Shown here piece after piece: positions 25,201 to 39,648 of a DNA stretch of 64,000 nt. The stretch is from Litomosoides sigmodontis. Its lineage: Eukaryota; Nematoda; Chromadorea; Rhabditida; Onchocercidae. Position 1 is the first letter of the stretch, and each line of letters opens with the position of its first letter. The position numbers and the translations under genes are program-made. Below the pieces are notes generated by a model, which worked only from the letters and a program-made list of their open reading frames with translations, searched no databases and was not told the DNA's origin. Location: the NCBI GenBank assembly GCA_963070105.1, contig OY718803.1, forward strand, positions 2,710,507 to 2,774,506. The letters run 5' to 3'.

Positions 25201-28200
25201 ATAAAATTATACAATTCTATACCATAAATTTTGTTACACACAATTAAAAAAAAAAACATTGACAGCCTACTCGGAGATGGATCCGTCTCCATAACGAAAG
25301 ACATGGTAGATGTTGAGGGAACCGATGTCGATAGCGTACTGTCATCTTCAGCTTCTCGATTAGCTGACTCCATCAGCGATCGCTCCGAATGTGATCTAAA
25401 TTTTATTTTTCATTCAATTTTCAATGAAACCCTTCCAATTATTTACAGTGCTGAAGAATTATATGAAAAAATGAAGAGAAGGAAACTGACCTCTTCTTGC
25501 TGTGACCTTTGGATGATTTATTAATAGTAGCACATGTACCATCAAAAAATCCAGAGAAATGGTTTATCCAATCTTCAAATTCAATATGCCTTTCTTTATT
25601 AGCTATTCTGCAAATCAAAATAATGTACCAGACTTAATGATTTCGAAGTTCAACAATCTACGAATAAGATTTAACAAACCCCAAAAATATTTTTATGCTA
25701 ATAAAGTAAATGCTATAAATTCGACGCCGTGCTCATATGTGCTTTATCACTCATAACCATAAATTCGAAAAATACCTTTCAGCAAAAACTTGTGCGAGAG
25801 GAGGGAGAACTGGCAGTACTGTATTGCTCAAACGTTTACATAGCGGACATAGATATTCACCGGAATTAACATCAAGCACACGCGGATTGAATGCCATGAG
25901 CTGCCGATTACGGCCGCGGTCACGATCTTTCAGCAATTCAGAAAATCTGAAATGTGAAATCGCTTCGAAATCAAAGAATTCGCTGTCATATAGTAATATA
26001 AAAACTTGATTCTTTGATTAACAAATTGTGTATTCTCCTAAAACACTGAACAATGTCCACTTAGCTTCTTCAAACATATTAATAGCTCAAAGCAGTAGGT
26101 AATATAAAAGCATATTTATATAAGCAGCAGAACGAATTCTTACTTTTTGTAACAATTAAAATGCATTACGTGACCACATGTTGATGCTCCGGGGCCATTT
26201 CGAAGGCAACTCGGAATAAATACTTTGGACAGCTCAGACGCAGTTTCATCCACTTGATTAAGTCTTGCAAACAGTGATGACCTGAAATCATAAAATTGAA
26301 ATCCTACGTAGCACAAGAAAAATTTTCACAAAAATTATTCCTAACTGTTCAACATCAACAAGTAGAGCTGAATCATTTCTGTCAAAGCGACTACTGACAA
26401 AATCGAAAAACAACACTCATCATCTGAGCTTTGTAATAATAAATCCGATGGAACCACTGAAGCCAAAGTTTTACAAAAGCCATTCTTATGTGTACAGTAC
26501 ACAACACGCAGCATAAAAACATGCACAACTCGATACACTTACTTCTGCATGAATGCTGCACATACTAATGCCTGACCATCCGCCGTAACATCTTCATTTT
26601 CCTGGCACAGAATACACGTAATTCGACGGCAGTCATCACATTTGGCAATACTTCGATCGATGCCCAAACATATCGGAAAACCGCTACCTTGCGGTAAAAT
26701 TCTAAATAAAGACATGAAATCTACACTAGTTCAATACTATTGCAAGGTGCCATTTAAAAGAAATCCAACATTTTTTTCAGTGCAGAAGTTTCGACACAAA
26801 ATTCTTAGAAGAATAAAAATAAAAAAATACGAGTTATAAACTCCTCTGCTTCACTCAAAAAAAGAATTAGAAGTACATCTACCCCAATGGTTCTTCATCA
26901 TCATCGTGTCTCTGAGGTTCTTTCCCTTCAAGGAACTCCTTTCCAAGAAGGTCTTGGTTTTGTGTCACAAACTGCTTCTGCAGCCGACTCATCTATAAAA
27001 TTTCGAAATCAGTGAAGACAGAAAAATGCCATAAATAAATTTAACTCTCGTAGCAGACAGCTACCTGATCCATTGCTTGCTTCCGTTTTTTAGCAGCAAT
27101 AGCCGCTTTCTTCGCTTTGATTTCTGATTCAGACGTTTCCGTTTTTTGTTCCGGCTGCATAACAGTTCCTCTGGTTTCCGATTTTGTCTTCTCATAAAGC
27201 TGAAATATAATGTACGAAAGAAGTAAATCCGGTCATGATCGTAGTTTCAATTCCTACTTTCTGTAGTTTCAATCTGAGGTAACAAGTTCATTTAACCTCA
27301 CTTTTAACTTTCAGTATACAAAAAAGAAGACATCAAAAAAAAAAGACATTTATAGTGCATCCGCGATAAAGTGTGGGAGTTGTAAAAGAAAACAAAATGG
27401 AATTCGTAAAAATTATGTTACAGAGATTATTCTTACGAGTATGCTAAATGTTACCATTATGCTATGGGCGTTATAAAACTATAGAAAATTTTCAAAATTT
27501 GACAGTACCGTGGGGAACATTCGTATTCCTCTACTTAAGGCATATATTCGATAAATTTAACACGAAATGAACAAAAATGATAATAACCTCCAACAAATAT
27601 TCCAACAAGTCGGCATGTAGCTCTGATTCAGGCTTTCCAACCAATTTCTTCATCAGCGTAAATACATTAGCTTCCTCAGCACAACTGATAAAGTCAAAGC
27701 TTTTGTTCGAGATCTGTTCATTAACACCCATTCCCACCAGAAAAAGAACCTAGAAAAAAGGTTAAAAATTCCAACGATTTTATTGCTTAACTTTAAAATA
27801 CCTTCAATGTTACCAAAGTGGCAGCACCATTACTTAAAATAAATTCAAGTTTCACAAAAGCTCAGAGAACAAAGAAAAATATTAAGTATACGAAGTCTCA
27901 GCATATTCCAATAAGAAATTCGAATTAACAAAACAAGTAGTATAAAAGTTATGGAACTTAGAAATTAGCACATAGCAAACATATAATGATTAAGCAATAA
28001 ATTGCAGAGCATTGAGATCGTATACCATAAAAACGTCGATTGCATCGCTATACTAACATGTATAATAGAAGAAAAGCAATTTATGTGAACTAACTCGATG
28101 GAGTAAGCCGTCACTTGAATAACGACTTCTTCGTGCTGTTCTCTCAAGAACAATACATAACAGGTGCATCATCATCTTGCTGCACAGAAGATTTACGATA

Positions 28201-31200
28201 GGTGCATAAAACGGCTCAAATTCTGGTGCTACCGGTGGTGCTGCAACTGCAATCTCCCTGTAAACAAAATTATTAACTCATGATTTTATTTTGAAATTAA
28301 GTAAATAAACAGGTAAAATTGAATTATTTAAAGTTTGCTACAACCAATACTCTTTCCATTCAGCTTGGAATCGGCCTACTTCTCAGTTATTCTATGCATC
28401 TATCACATTAAATTTCTTTTTCAAATAAACCCTTCTCCGCAATATGTAATCGTCACTATGCTCTCACAGAGAAGCTATTCAAAATGACCAAATGGCAATG
28501 CGTAATTCCTATGATTTCCATCCCTCAAATTCAAAAAAATTTTAATCAAATTTTAGAATTGCTGCAAGTTTAGATCAATTCTCCAAAAATTCTGACGTAC
28601 TTCTTCAGCGCTTTGTTTGCACACTTTTGCCGATATTGGTCGGCATTCGAAACATCCGTTTTCGAATAGTGATAAAAGAATGCATTGAACTCATTTCTTA
28701 CATTGTCTTTTAATGCGAAAATACCTGGCGATGTTTTTGTTGGCTTCCTGCAAGTTTTTTAACAATTAACTAAGCTTTTCATCAAATCGCCTCGCTGGTG
28801 AAAAATAAATCAAAATGATAGGTTTCAAGATGAAAAACTAACAGCTATAACAAAATTTTCCAGAAGACAAAAATGGATAAAAAACATGCTCTTTACAGTA
28901 AGAAAACTACAAGTTCGAAAAGTAGTATACCTGAAGTCTCCTACGCTTTTGGCCGCTTCTTCCACAGAAAGTACCGCAAAATGTTGATTTACTGGCATTG
29001 CATGTTCAATCTTTAAATTCAAAGAATAAATTTCAGAATTATAAATGAGTTCAGAAAAAAATAACACATTACCTTACTGAAAGGTACCGGCTTTGTGGCG
29101 AGTACGTGGAGAACTTCACGCCTCAGTAACGCTTTCATCGTCGATTTTCCAACACCCGGCACGTAACGCTCCCCTGCAATGCTGTTTCTGTTTTAATTAT
29201 GTTTAACTGAAACAGAACAACAACTTAGTGAGAGAACTAAATGAAGGAGTAGAAACAAAATCAAAACCAGGCCGGTCAAGTTGATTAACCAAAAATACAG
29301 AGAAAGCAGTGAAAAATGATACATGGTAACATAAAGGAAAATTTTACTATTAATACTGTACAAATAAAAAAAATAACCGATAATAATGATGAATAAGTGG
29401 AACATTTCTTCAGCTAATGTAACTGTACATTTACTCAAATCATCAGATGCCATATTACTGAAAGCTGCGCGAATTTCCTCGAAATTTGTTTCAGCCCAAA
29501 CTCGTAGGCCGAAACGGTGCAGAACCCTTATAATGAATGTATCGGGCGGTGTTAGAGCAGCACATACCTGGAACCAAAGATCTTAAACTGAAAAAAATAT
29601 CGTTTCCGCACTAAGCCAATAATTTCGAACCATACAATTTATTTTTACCGTTATTCGCAATTTCTGTCTAAAACAAAAGTGCAATTGTCACATACAAGAG
29701 GAGATTTGTAGGTGTCTGTGGACTATGGCAGTAAATTTTGGACATGAAAACGCATCAGTATTGAAAAATGCGGTTAAATATTCAGTTTATTCGATCTGCT
29801 AATTCACTTTTGATAAGAAGTTTGTAGGAAAACTGTAATAAATCCTCAGTGCAACCGAATGGCAATAAAAATTAAAAAGCTTTTTGTACTCGTGTTAGTA
29901 ACACACTAATATGTAAATTCTTAACTTACCTTAACTGTGGTAACCCTAATCACTTTAAGACTAGACAATAACAGAATGCTTTACTTGTAACATCAAAATG
30001 TCCCGATCGAACATTTCAGCACGGCAAGTCGGTGCAGAATAATTGTGAATCTAAAGAAAGAAATTTTAAAGCACAAACATACGCAGTTTAAAAATCATTC
30101 TAAAATAGGTGTCGATTTCAATTAACACATACAGAAAATTTTGAAATTTTGTAATTAGGTTTTTCATGCATATGCAAAAACAAAAATGACAGAAATACAA
30201 CTTCAATGTACATACTATCAATGAAACATTATACAAAACGGTTTTCCAAATTTTACAAGACCACAAATTAATGCACACATTGCTTGGGCGGACCTCAAGA
30301 TGAAAAGCGAGGAAAATTAAAATAAAGTGACTACCTGATTCACTAATGAAAATCCATTCCTTCTCCACATTTGCGCTTGTGACTGAGAACAAAGTACAAA
30401 GACTCTGAAATCCAAAAGTTATATACAAACAAAAATCTAACTGGAATCTTAAATTCAAGAAAGGTATAAATTGCAAGCAAAACAAAGAGCCTTAAGACTT
30501 ATCACGTAAACATCTTGATTTTCAGGGCGGAAACCAAACTACTATGTTCATTACAAAAACCATGAAAACAAAAATTTTATTTATCAAAAAAATTATCAAA
30601 AAAAAGAGGAAAAAAAGTTAGTCAACATGAAGAAAACATCAGGTATTAAACAATTCCTTCAGTCACCTTCTTCCTGTATTAAACTTAGCTTACTCTTTCC
30701 TAAAATTTTCAGCCTTTTACGTCAAAAAAAATGGATAAACACATTATTACCGTAATGGCATTTCCATTAGAAGTGCACGCTTCCCTGCCAGATTGATCAT
30801 CCCCTCAGGAACTTTTTCTGTTCCACTTTTAATGCAAATTTTTTGAAGCAATGACTGCGGTGCAGTGAATAAACCAGCTAGAATCCGCCAAAGGGGTTGA
30901 TGCACTGACAGTGAACCATGCGATAAATCAAATGGAATGGAGAACGCTTTTGTACCATTCACTGAAATGGTTCCTTTAACATTATTTCTGACCTCAAACT
31001 AAGATTTTCAAAATTGTATTTCCACTGAGAACTCCCCAATAGTACCCATGAAAGTCGTGAAGTCCATTTCAGTCCAGAGGGTTATCCAATTCTACAGATA
31101 AGATTTTTCAATCTTATTCCGAAATGTTGAAATCCAAATAATGCATAAATCTAAAAAAGTTATGCATTAAGTCAAACATAAAATAAATAACAAGAATTAA

Positions 31201-34200
31201 CGATTCACCTTCTACAACAATCTTATCTGCAAAATATGGACTGTGATTAGCTACTGCTTCCAGCTCGTTGATAAGTTGAATCATGAGACGATTATGAACA
31301 ATTGCCTGCGAGAAAAACACAAATTATTAAATTTTGGAACAATAACTATAGTGTGTATTGCACTAGCAATATTAGACACCATATGTTCCATGCAAGAGAG
31401 ATCGAGAGCGTAGAAAATAAAACACATTATGGAGCGGCTTAACTTTAATAGTTCAAAGAGCTGAAACTTACAACATGTTACACTTTCACCTATATCCAAT
31501 AAGAATAAGACCATGAAAATCAGTATGAACGGTTAAGAAGTTTAGAAGATAATAGCTTTAGAAACATGCTTACATCCGAATTAGCCCAACATATAATCAG
31601 TGTGAGGACGTGTTGTAACTTAATTTGAATATTGAAGGCAGTCTCCCACTCCTGTTCCCAAACTTGGTGTTCTGCAGTTTGACGATAGACCTCATTCATA
31701 CCCTAAAATTTATTACCAATTTTGACCCACGAATAATAAAAATATTCATATTTTAATTATCAAATCAGCAATGTTTTTTGAAAGACAAGCTATGTACCAT
31801 TTATTCACAACTTCCTAGCAAAGCATAACTAAAGCGAGAACCTGCATAAATGACAGAAATCGTATAAGTGAAGAACATCCGTTAAGGAAATTTTCGCGTA
31901 ATGGAGCAGTCCATTCTTGCTCCATAGGGACTACAGACAGTAGATATCTGTAAAACATTTCTTTAAACTTTTTATTCCACATTTTCTTATTTCATTTACT
32001 CACTGAAATTAATATTTCAAGTTACAGATGTGCCAACGAGAACTTTTCATAAAAGTAAATAATAGATGCAACAGTTTACAGAATCGTCTCATCAAAAAAA
32101 TCCACTTTTCAAAAGCTTTTTGCGTTTACGCGCCAAAATTAGATAAGGAGTTCATATGGTACTCCTTAAATTAATTAACTGAAACAGAGATTTAATCAAA
32201 GCTAACTGCCAGATATGTTTCGGACTTTCAATTAAACTACACTTACCTCTGATCGGAAAGCATGTATAGAGCACGGCGAAGCGTATGAGGATAAGATCGT
32301 AAAGAAAAATCAAACTTCATTTTGTCCTGTGCTAAAATAATAATTGCTTAAGAATATCAATTAACAATTAGTGCGGTGAACCGAACTTTTTCCTAACTCC
32401 CCTTCCGTGTCCTTTACATTACAATTCGAAAAATTGTAAAATAAAAAAGGAAAACAAATAGTGAAGCAAATGATTACATTTGAGATATTTTCTGCAATGA
32501 CTGACTAACGCATCGAATACAACTTGCAAAGCCGATTCCTCAGCGATTAGCATTCGCGCTATTGTAGGTACGGTGAATATCTGAAACTATTGAAAAATGA
32601 AGGAAACATCACCCGAATAATTCAGTTATATCAGAAAAGGAGCAAAAAAATCACGAAAATGTCACTACAACTACAAGTACTTCCATTCCATTATTTCCAA
32701 AGCCTGACAAAAGTTTACCTGAACGGTTAAAGCCGTAATGGATACTGACTGATCATGATCGTCATCAATAAAATCATCGTATATCTCTTTGTATAACTAA
32801 AACAGATAATCTTAAAATTTTTTAATAACTGGTAATTAAAATAGCTTACACCTTCCTAAATCTGATTGATTAGCACGATTTATATTGATATATAAATTTA
32901 AAAACAAGTTAAAAAACACAGTTTGTTTGCGTTACTTAATGTGGATAATGATTATCAAACCATCGCTTCCAACCCAGGAGCTTACTAAAAGGATTATAAT
33001 CATTTGCAAATACCAGTGCTAAGTGTAGTAAAACTAATACACGCTTATGAAACCAGCGCAGTGACAACCGCAGAACATTACTGTACCATATAGGATTCCG
33101 TAAAACGTGAAAGTATTTGAAGGAAAAAATAAAACGTACACGAATAAACAATTTTGAGAAAACTTTTTTCTGCTCGTTGTTCATTAGTATCGTTGCCATA
33201 ATCATTTGATGAAAACCCATTCTTGCACCTAAAAAAATCTTTCGCAGTCAGAGATAAATCAACAACACTAATTTTGCAAATAATGAATCAATAATATGAT
33301 TAATTCAACAAGATAATTTTTTTCGGAATCTTAAATTTGCTTTTATTTCTATTTCAATTTAAAAGGTAGCGATAAATCTTGACTAATAAAAAAAAACCTT
33401 TCCATAGTGCACTATCACATCTCATTATATGTGCCATAAGCGTTTCATCCACTTCTGTGCTATCACTTACTTCCCGTTCAATTTTCTCATTCAATAGTAT
33501 CTCACATACTGTGAGTGCTAAAGCTGCTGAAAAAAATAAACAACACCGTTAGAATCTTTAAACTTGAACTTTAGAAAAATGCTCACCTTTAGCGTTGATT
33601 TAAAAATAAGTTAATCGAAGTTGTAAATGATTTAAAGGAAACACTTACGAAAATGACGTGCTTGATTCGTCAACCATCCAATTATACGTACTGCAAAATT
33701 CTGTAATGAAACAAGTCTACTATCGATAACTCGCACATCTAGTGGACCACTTTTTTCCGTTCGATGGTTTGAATCTCTTTGAGTACGCCTCTAAAATTAA
33801 ATAAAGCATCTTAATACATCAAAAAAAACTCCGAACAAATTTTTTAACATGAAAAAGAACTGTATAAATCAGCTCTGCAGACTACACATTGCCGAATGAA
33901 ACCAGGTAATGAAAAAAGCTAGAAATGGACTGACCTTAAAAGAGTAGTGAAATTCAATTTTGTAAAATAATACTTGTTTTTCCTTCTCTTAGAACTTCAT
34001 TCTTTCATATGATATTGCATGCACAAAAACATTTTTTACACTGTGTGAATCAAATCATAATTGAAGCTCATTACAAACAAAAATAAGCAATATGTGAGTG
34101 TTTTTCTCACCTGGATTTCATCTTTTGCTTTCATACAATATTCAATATTACCGTTGCGCACAGAAGCACGACCCTCACGATCAACTACAGTAGCTAATTG

Positions 34201-37200
34201 CATTGCTTGTAGTTGATTGCAATGTATGGAAAGGTTTAATGCTCTAATTACCTAAATTAAAAACATGTGATAAATAATTACGAGCATATGATTTAATGAT
34301 TTAACAGAACTGCCTTTCGATATCATCTTTCGAGCGCCTTTCACAGCAATTACTTATTCTAATCACTATCAATTTCAAAATTTTAAAATTAGACTTATTT
34401 TTCTTACCATTTCTAATTAAACATCCTTTGGATACTTTCTCTCATCATTTTTTTCTGTAAGAAAGCAAAACTTACGGTAAGACATTTGCGCTCAAAATGA
34501 TTTCAAAATCCTTAGAAAATGAATTAACTAAAAATTAAAAACTAACGGAATCAAAGGTATGGGTTTCATCATTTAACAAAATGGTTTGATAAAGTGGTAA
34601 GTTGCTGTTTGCCTCTCTTTCCCTGTAATAAAATTACAAGTCATGCAATAATCATATTTTAAGTTACATTTCAATTAAATAAAAAATGATAGGAAATACA
34701 GATAACTAATAAACAAATAACTACTTCAGAAATGTCGGCAGCGTGCTTTCATCGCGCCAACAGACAATTTTAGTTGAAAATCGAAGTATAATGCGAGTTA
34801 ATGAGCGTATACGAGTTTCGGCTTGTTCTGTAATTTCTGCTGGTACATCAGTCACTCTGAAAAAAAGAATTAGGAAAAGAGTCTATCTCTAAATACAACT
34901 GTGAAAGCTTCAAATGAAACGCACCCAATGCTGGAATAAAACACGATTGCACGATTTCAAGCAAAGAAATCGAATCCTTGCCCGTCTTCTCGTTTTCACA
35001 AGACTAATAGTTACATGCTTAAGAAAGACAACGCTGCCTAACGAACAAAAATAATCTGATGAGTAAGCACGGTCCATTGAGCTGGCGTGGTATTAGCGTT
35101 AGGCAGAAGACGAAGAATGTTAAAAATTACTGCGAATCCTTTTCCGAATTGTTCGCTTCATGTAATTTGCATGTTGGATGCTCTTTCCAAGCTTCTACAT
35201 CACCGCAATCACAGTAACCATTTCCACCGGATGCCCATATCTCAAAAGTATTCATCTTTGATATCAATACTTAAACACTGTAAATAAAGCAAAAAAGTAT
35301 TCAATGGTCAAAGATATGAAATGGGAGCTTAACCTATCTCCGGTACAAATTTTTCTAGCCTTTAGGAACTCTACAATAAACCTAAACAAACCTTAATTCT
35401 TTGAATTCTCAAGAAACAACTTACTCCATATCTGTGAGATTTATGAACAGAGTTCAAAAAACACTGATAACACATAACGCATGTAGGATCACAAGCACAC
35501 TCTCTGGAAAAAAAGCATACTTATTGTAAGATCTTGGACTGATTATTAAAACTCCTGAAGATAGTAAATTTTAAAACCACGTCCGGCAGATATATAGCAC
35601 ATTTCTTGCTCTCGTCTTCCGTTATCGGAAAGAAATAAGAATGGGCAATTACGCAATTAATTAAATTTCATCTGATTCCAAAGACTATATAATTCAGCAC
35701 ACGATCTAGGCTGCTTGATATTTAATCCGCTTTTAACTAGCCTGCCAATGACTTTTATTCTTTTTTGATTAAACACATCCAGCAAATATTTGGTTTGTTT
35801 AAATTAAGCATTTCATTCAAATAATTCCACTGCTTATCCTCTAAATGAGGAACGGTCCTGAACGACGAACTTGCATGAATAGGTCGCCTCTCCAACTTTG
35901 AAAACATGCCCACAGAAAGCATTTCGACGATTTGCACTCGATTTCGATCCGTATGATGCATTTAGCGGGGTTAAATCTGTTCCAGCATTTTTATCCAAAC
36001 AGTACGCACAAGCAATCGGATGCAATAGCGTTTCACCTAAAATTTTATGTAATAGTGCCTAATATAAATTTAATATAAATTTGAATAACTGCATTTAAAC
36101 AATATTAAGTAAAATTTACTACTTAACAGGCACTATTCTAGCCGGTGAGAAATCTATTAAAATTAAATTCTCATTCAGTGAAGCTTCCTAGAAATCATGC
36201 TATCACATACAAGTTTTTAACATTTCATGATGCCTTCACATTCGATGCTTATGTCAAGCGCATTATACGAATTATACAAAGCTTATTTAGTAATCTCAAA
36301 AAGCCTAATTAGTTCCATCTCATTATATTGAAGAAACATCAATACAGAATGAAATATTTATTGATAATACAGAGTGATGATGCCGATAAGATGCGGTTGT
36401 AGTTTGAACTTAATCGTAGTAGGTTTATTCTTGTTCAGCTCAAGACATTTCCATGAAGCTTAGTTTGAGTGTTGTTTATTAATCTTTTCTTAAGCAGTGA
36501 ATTTCTAAGCCGTAGGGAACAGCGAACCTTTGAAATTTTCCATGAAAAAACTGGAGATTTTTCAAAAGTGGCAATTTTTTTTTCTAGTTATTTTTTTCAA
36601 GAAATTGAATCTCAATTTTTTTCGTTTTTTTTAAAGTTACATTATCCAACGGTTTTTCTTTTATTTTAATATAAATAACTTACATAGCGTTACATTGTAT
36701 TTGTAAAATTAAATTCTGAAAATGAGTTATGAAAAATACAAACTTCGGTTTATTCAAAAAAAAGTAGGAGAATTTTTATCTTACTTAAAAAATATCAAAA
36801 CCATAGCATCAAAAAAATAACACATATACTTTTTATACTAATGATTACATACGTTTATTAGTGGATTCTAACTGAAATTCGAGAAGCTCCCAGAATTTCC
36901 GAAAGGTACTTAGATAGGAAATCGTATAGACGACAAAAATCCGGCAATAACGGATACTTTGCATTACTTGAAAAACATTATTGAACAATAAAAAACTAAT
37001 TCAATCTTACATCGATTTCTATGATCGTTTCGAAATTAAGAATTTATATCAAAATTTTACAAATAAGTGCTTCTGATTTCGGGAAATAAATCTGCATAAT
37101 AAATGGAATTTCAGTAGTTGATTCTTTTTTTTCGCTTATCAGCTGTTATTCACAGTCTTTCCTTACTTAATAAATAACAACAATATTATATTCGCCATAA

Positions 37201-37624
37201 TCTAGAAATATGATTACCACTCCTTTTTATCAATGCTGAAACTGATAAATGACAATGTCAACAACTTATTCACCACATATCACTGCTGAAAATGATAAGG
37301 ACAAGCGAATTTTCACTAGTTCAATATTCTTTTATTACGTATGAATGATTGATTATATTGACAAACAATATGAAATTGGTCATTTGCTAACCAATCATCC
37401 ACTAATACCCGAATTACTAAGTGATGACAGATGTATTCGTAGTGCAACTGAATATCAAAAGACTCACTGAATGCATTTTCATCGATCTTAAAATCAAACG
37501 ATGAATCCTTGGTGGGTGCGCAAATGAGTGGACACTGCTGCGCCCAGTAATCCAATAGGATACGTTCGGCCTCATTCCAATTCGATTCACGTGTTACTGA
37601 TATTAGTTTATCAATTATCTGCAT
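20425..37624 (-). CDS. ubr-1: UBR1/UBR2-type E3 ubiquitin-protein ligase (N-recognin)
   Basis: A many-exon minus-strand gene covering 17 kb. Exons placed precisely: 37624-37468 (start ATG), 36036-35871, 35503-35425, 35255-35131, 34622-34547, 34251-34111, 26701-26543, 26281-26144, 25946-25776, 22282-22192, 21941-21839, 21630-21508, 21198-21096, 21012-20936, 20791-20690, 20566-20425 (stop TAG). Other coding blocks lie between, for example near 24300-24460 ([11 protein letters not shown]), 27090-27200, 28160-28260, 28600-28740, 29080-29180, 30340-30410, 30750-30960 and 31590-31700, in the family's usual order. The protein recognises N-degrons and ubiquitinates them with a RAD6-type E2 in cytosol and nucleus. 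The C-terminus, [20 protein letters not shown], closely matches animal UBR1/2. All family domains appear present, so it looks intact. First-exon residues show no clear homology. It is head to head with exoc-5 and tail to tail with TRAK. Confidence 0.95.
25776..26701 (-). other. ubr-1: RING-H2 domain of the E3 ligase (three exons)
   Basis: Exon 26701-26543 gives [17 protein letters not shown], exon 26281-26144 gives [13 protein letters not shown], exon 25946-25776 gives [19 protein letters not shown]. Together these supply the C-x2-C, C-x-H-x2-H-x2-C and C-x2-C ligands of the UBR1/2 RING-H2. Phases join cleanly (AA|G between the first two exons). Confidence 0.93.
34111..34622 (-). other. ubr-1: ClpS-like N-domain of the E3 ligase (two exons)
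   Basis: Exon 34622-34547 encodes [18 protein letters not shown] and exon 34251-34111 [20 protein letters not shown] then [10 protein letters not shown]. The LNDE-H-FD motif and the following -DREGR- helix are hallmarks of the ClpS-like adaptor fold that in UBR1/UBR2 recognises bulky hydrophobic N-terminal residues. Confidence 0.9.
35131..36036 (-). other. ubr-1: UBR box of the E3 ligase (three exons)
   Basis: Joined exons 36036-35871, 35503-35425 and 35255-35131 encode [20 protein letters not shown], then [16 protein letters not shown], and [14 protein letters not shown] with a following C and LHE. This is the full zinc-coordinating Cys/His pattern of the UBR box that binds basic N-terminal residues. 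A CAYC pair (IACAYCLDK) lies about 30 residues before the box. The acceptor of the last exon is not a strong consensus: either CAAAG|ATG at 35255 or TTTTGAG at about 35240; both keep the frame. Confidence 0.95.
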
Positions 37625-39648
37625 CGTTAATTACACGTACCTCAGAACAACCAGTACTAGTACTAGTACGATCATATATACACAAATGTATATATACAAA
37701 TGATACCAAGCACTGAAAAATAGGTTAACGATAAAGTTTTTGCAAAAAAACATCCGAGACATTTTAACGTTTTTATCAGTACATTAACGAACAAATGACA
37801 ATGATAATGTTCTACATCGATTACAAGCAACAATGCGATAATCATTGAAATGATACTTAATATTTCAACTAAAGATTTGCAATTAAATAAACACAGAAGG
37901 AATTCCTTCATTTACAGCTCCTGCAATTTTAATTCTCTCCATTCACAACAGCAATTTTCGCTGCAAAAATCCAAAAAATCGTTCGGATAAAAAGCTCTCA
38001 TATGTCTATTATTTGAAAGAGAGCTATCATGTTACACGTTTCAATCATTTTCTCTCAAATATTCTACCTTTATTAATGTTACTTGCTAAATACAACCGAA
38101 AACCTCCCCGTCGATTTAGAAATGATTTCTAAATATCAAAAAATCATATATTTATTTCGTATTTTAGAGCTTAGAGATTAAACGAAATTTCAAAATACCA
38201 TATGAAATATGAGGTTGAAAGGTACGCGAAAATCACTTATTAACATTACCTATCTATCGTCGAACTATTTCCCTCCTTTCATAATGCAAGTGAACAATAC
38301 TGTCACGCACTTTCTTACTTTGCAATTTCTTCACATTGTTCACAATTAATAATGAAAGTGAATTTCAAATCATTTATTTACATAAATTCTGAATTTGACC
38401 TCTGAACACGTTAATCCTATAATCCCAATCTACACGTATACCTTCGAGATGTCCGAATAGGTAAACGTTAGAGTGGAAGAGTGGAGCACAATAAGCGTCT
38501 AGAGAAGAATGACAAAACATGACAATGTTCACAGGCAAAATTTACGAAAAATTATGTCGAAACCGGAAATGCAATCATGCAAAGCAGCAGTATAGCTCCA
38601 AACGTGACTTGCCAACACAGCTCGACGCTGATGTCTTCTTTTTTTATAGCTAAGTGATTTCGAACCTAATGGAAACAAGTTTTTGCAAGGATAGGTGGGT
38701 GATGTTCCGGATGAGAATTAGAATTTTTAACTCGACGACGAGACATGTGCTTGGGAGGGATGAGGTGACGAGGAAATAGTGTAGATGTAACGGTTAGAGA
38801 TTGAGAAAGTGCATTAGTGATGATGTGTGCGAAAGCATTGGTTGACGCTGGCAACGTGACAGATGATGGTGAAGCATACGGAAAGCGTGCCAGGAATATG
38901 ACGTGAAATATTGCAAGAAAAGGTGGAAAATGATGGATGAAAAGTGACCAGTAGGAATTACGTGTATTTAATATATTGCTGAAAATTATTGATGAAAATG
39001 GTTTGTTAAGTCTTTCTTTTTCCTTTCCTTTTTTTTTGCTGTTATTTTACTAATTAATGATAAGCTATCTGAATTCAACCGGTTTACATCTGAAGGAATA
39101 AAATTTTTTAAATACTACAATGAATGTTTGTAATAGAAGTGAATTCCTGCTTTCCCATGAAACATTATGAATATTTTGTTAGCGTCGATAGCACATTACA
39201 ACGGAAATAATAAATCTATTTTATTTATCGTTTATTATTTATCAGTTTTAATCACCAAATTTTCATTTGCATATCTTCCTTTCTTTCATGTGGAAAATTT
39301 TTGCTAAGCTACATTTCTTTCGTTTTATGTTGTCCACTCGGCCATTTCGCTTTGCTCTATGCGACCGCATTGCTTTCGTTGTACATCTTGTCTTTCTTTT
39401 CCGGTTCCATTCTTCCTGATGCGTTAGTTTATTTTCCCGTCCGTATACATCACTTGTCCTGTTTTCTGTCTTTTTCATCCCACTCGTCGGTCTACATCCA
39501 TCTTCTTACACTAAAAATAATGCTGTATCTTTTTTTTTGATGATCAAATTATGCAATCTTCCTAAAGTGTTAATAATGGATTTATCTTTCTTCAGCATAT
39601 ATCGTTTTCTTATTGAAAAATATACCAGAGGATGACACGTAGTGAGCG
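37625..39648. promoter_or_regulatory. Shared 5' region between divergent ubr-1 and exoc-5
   Basis: About 2.0 kb between two divergent start codons with no supported coding exon. It must hold the promoters of both genes. I see AT-rich DNA and slightly more GC-rich blocks near 38430-38900, but no element I can name. Confidence 0.5.

Noticed and set aside
25231..25524. A plus-strand frame of 97 codons opposite the UBR gene
   Set aside because: It is antisense to UBR exons that match the family on the minus strand.
30066..30485. A 139-codon hydrophobic minus-strand frame resembling a membrane protein
   Set aside because: The real coding here is in another frame of the same strand ([16 protein letters not shown] of the UBR protein); the rest is intron.
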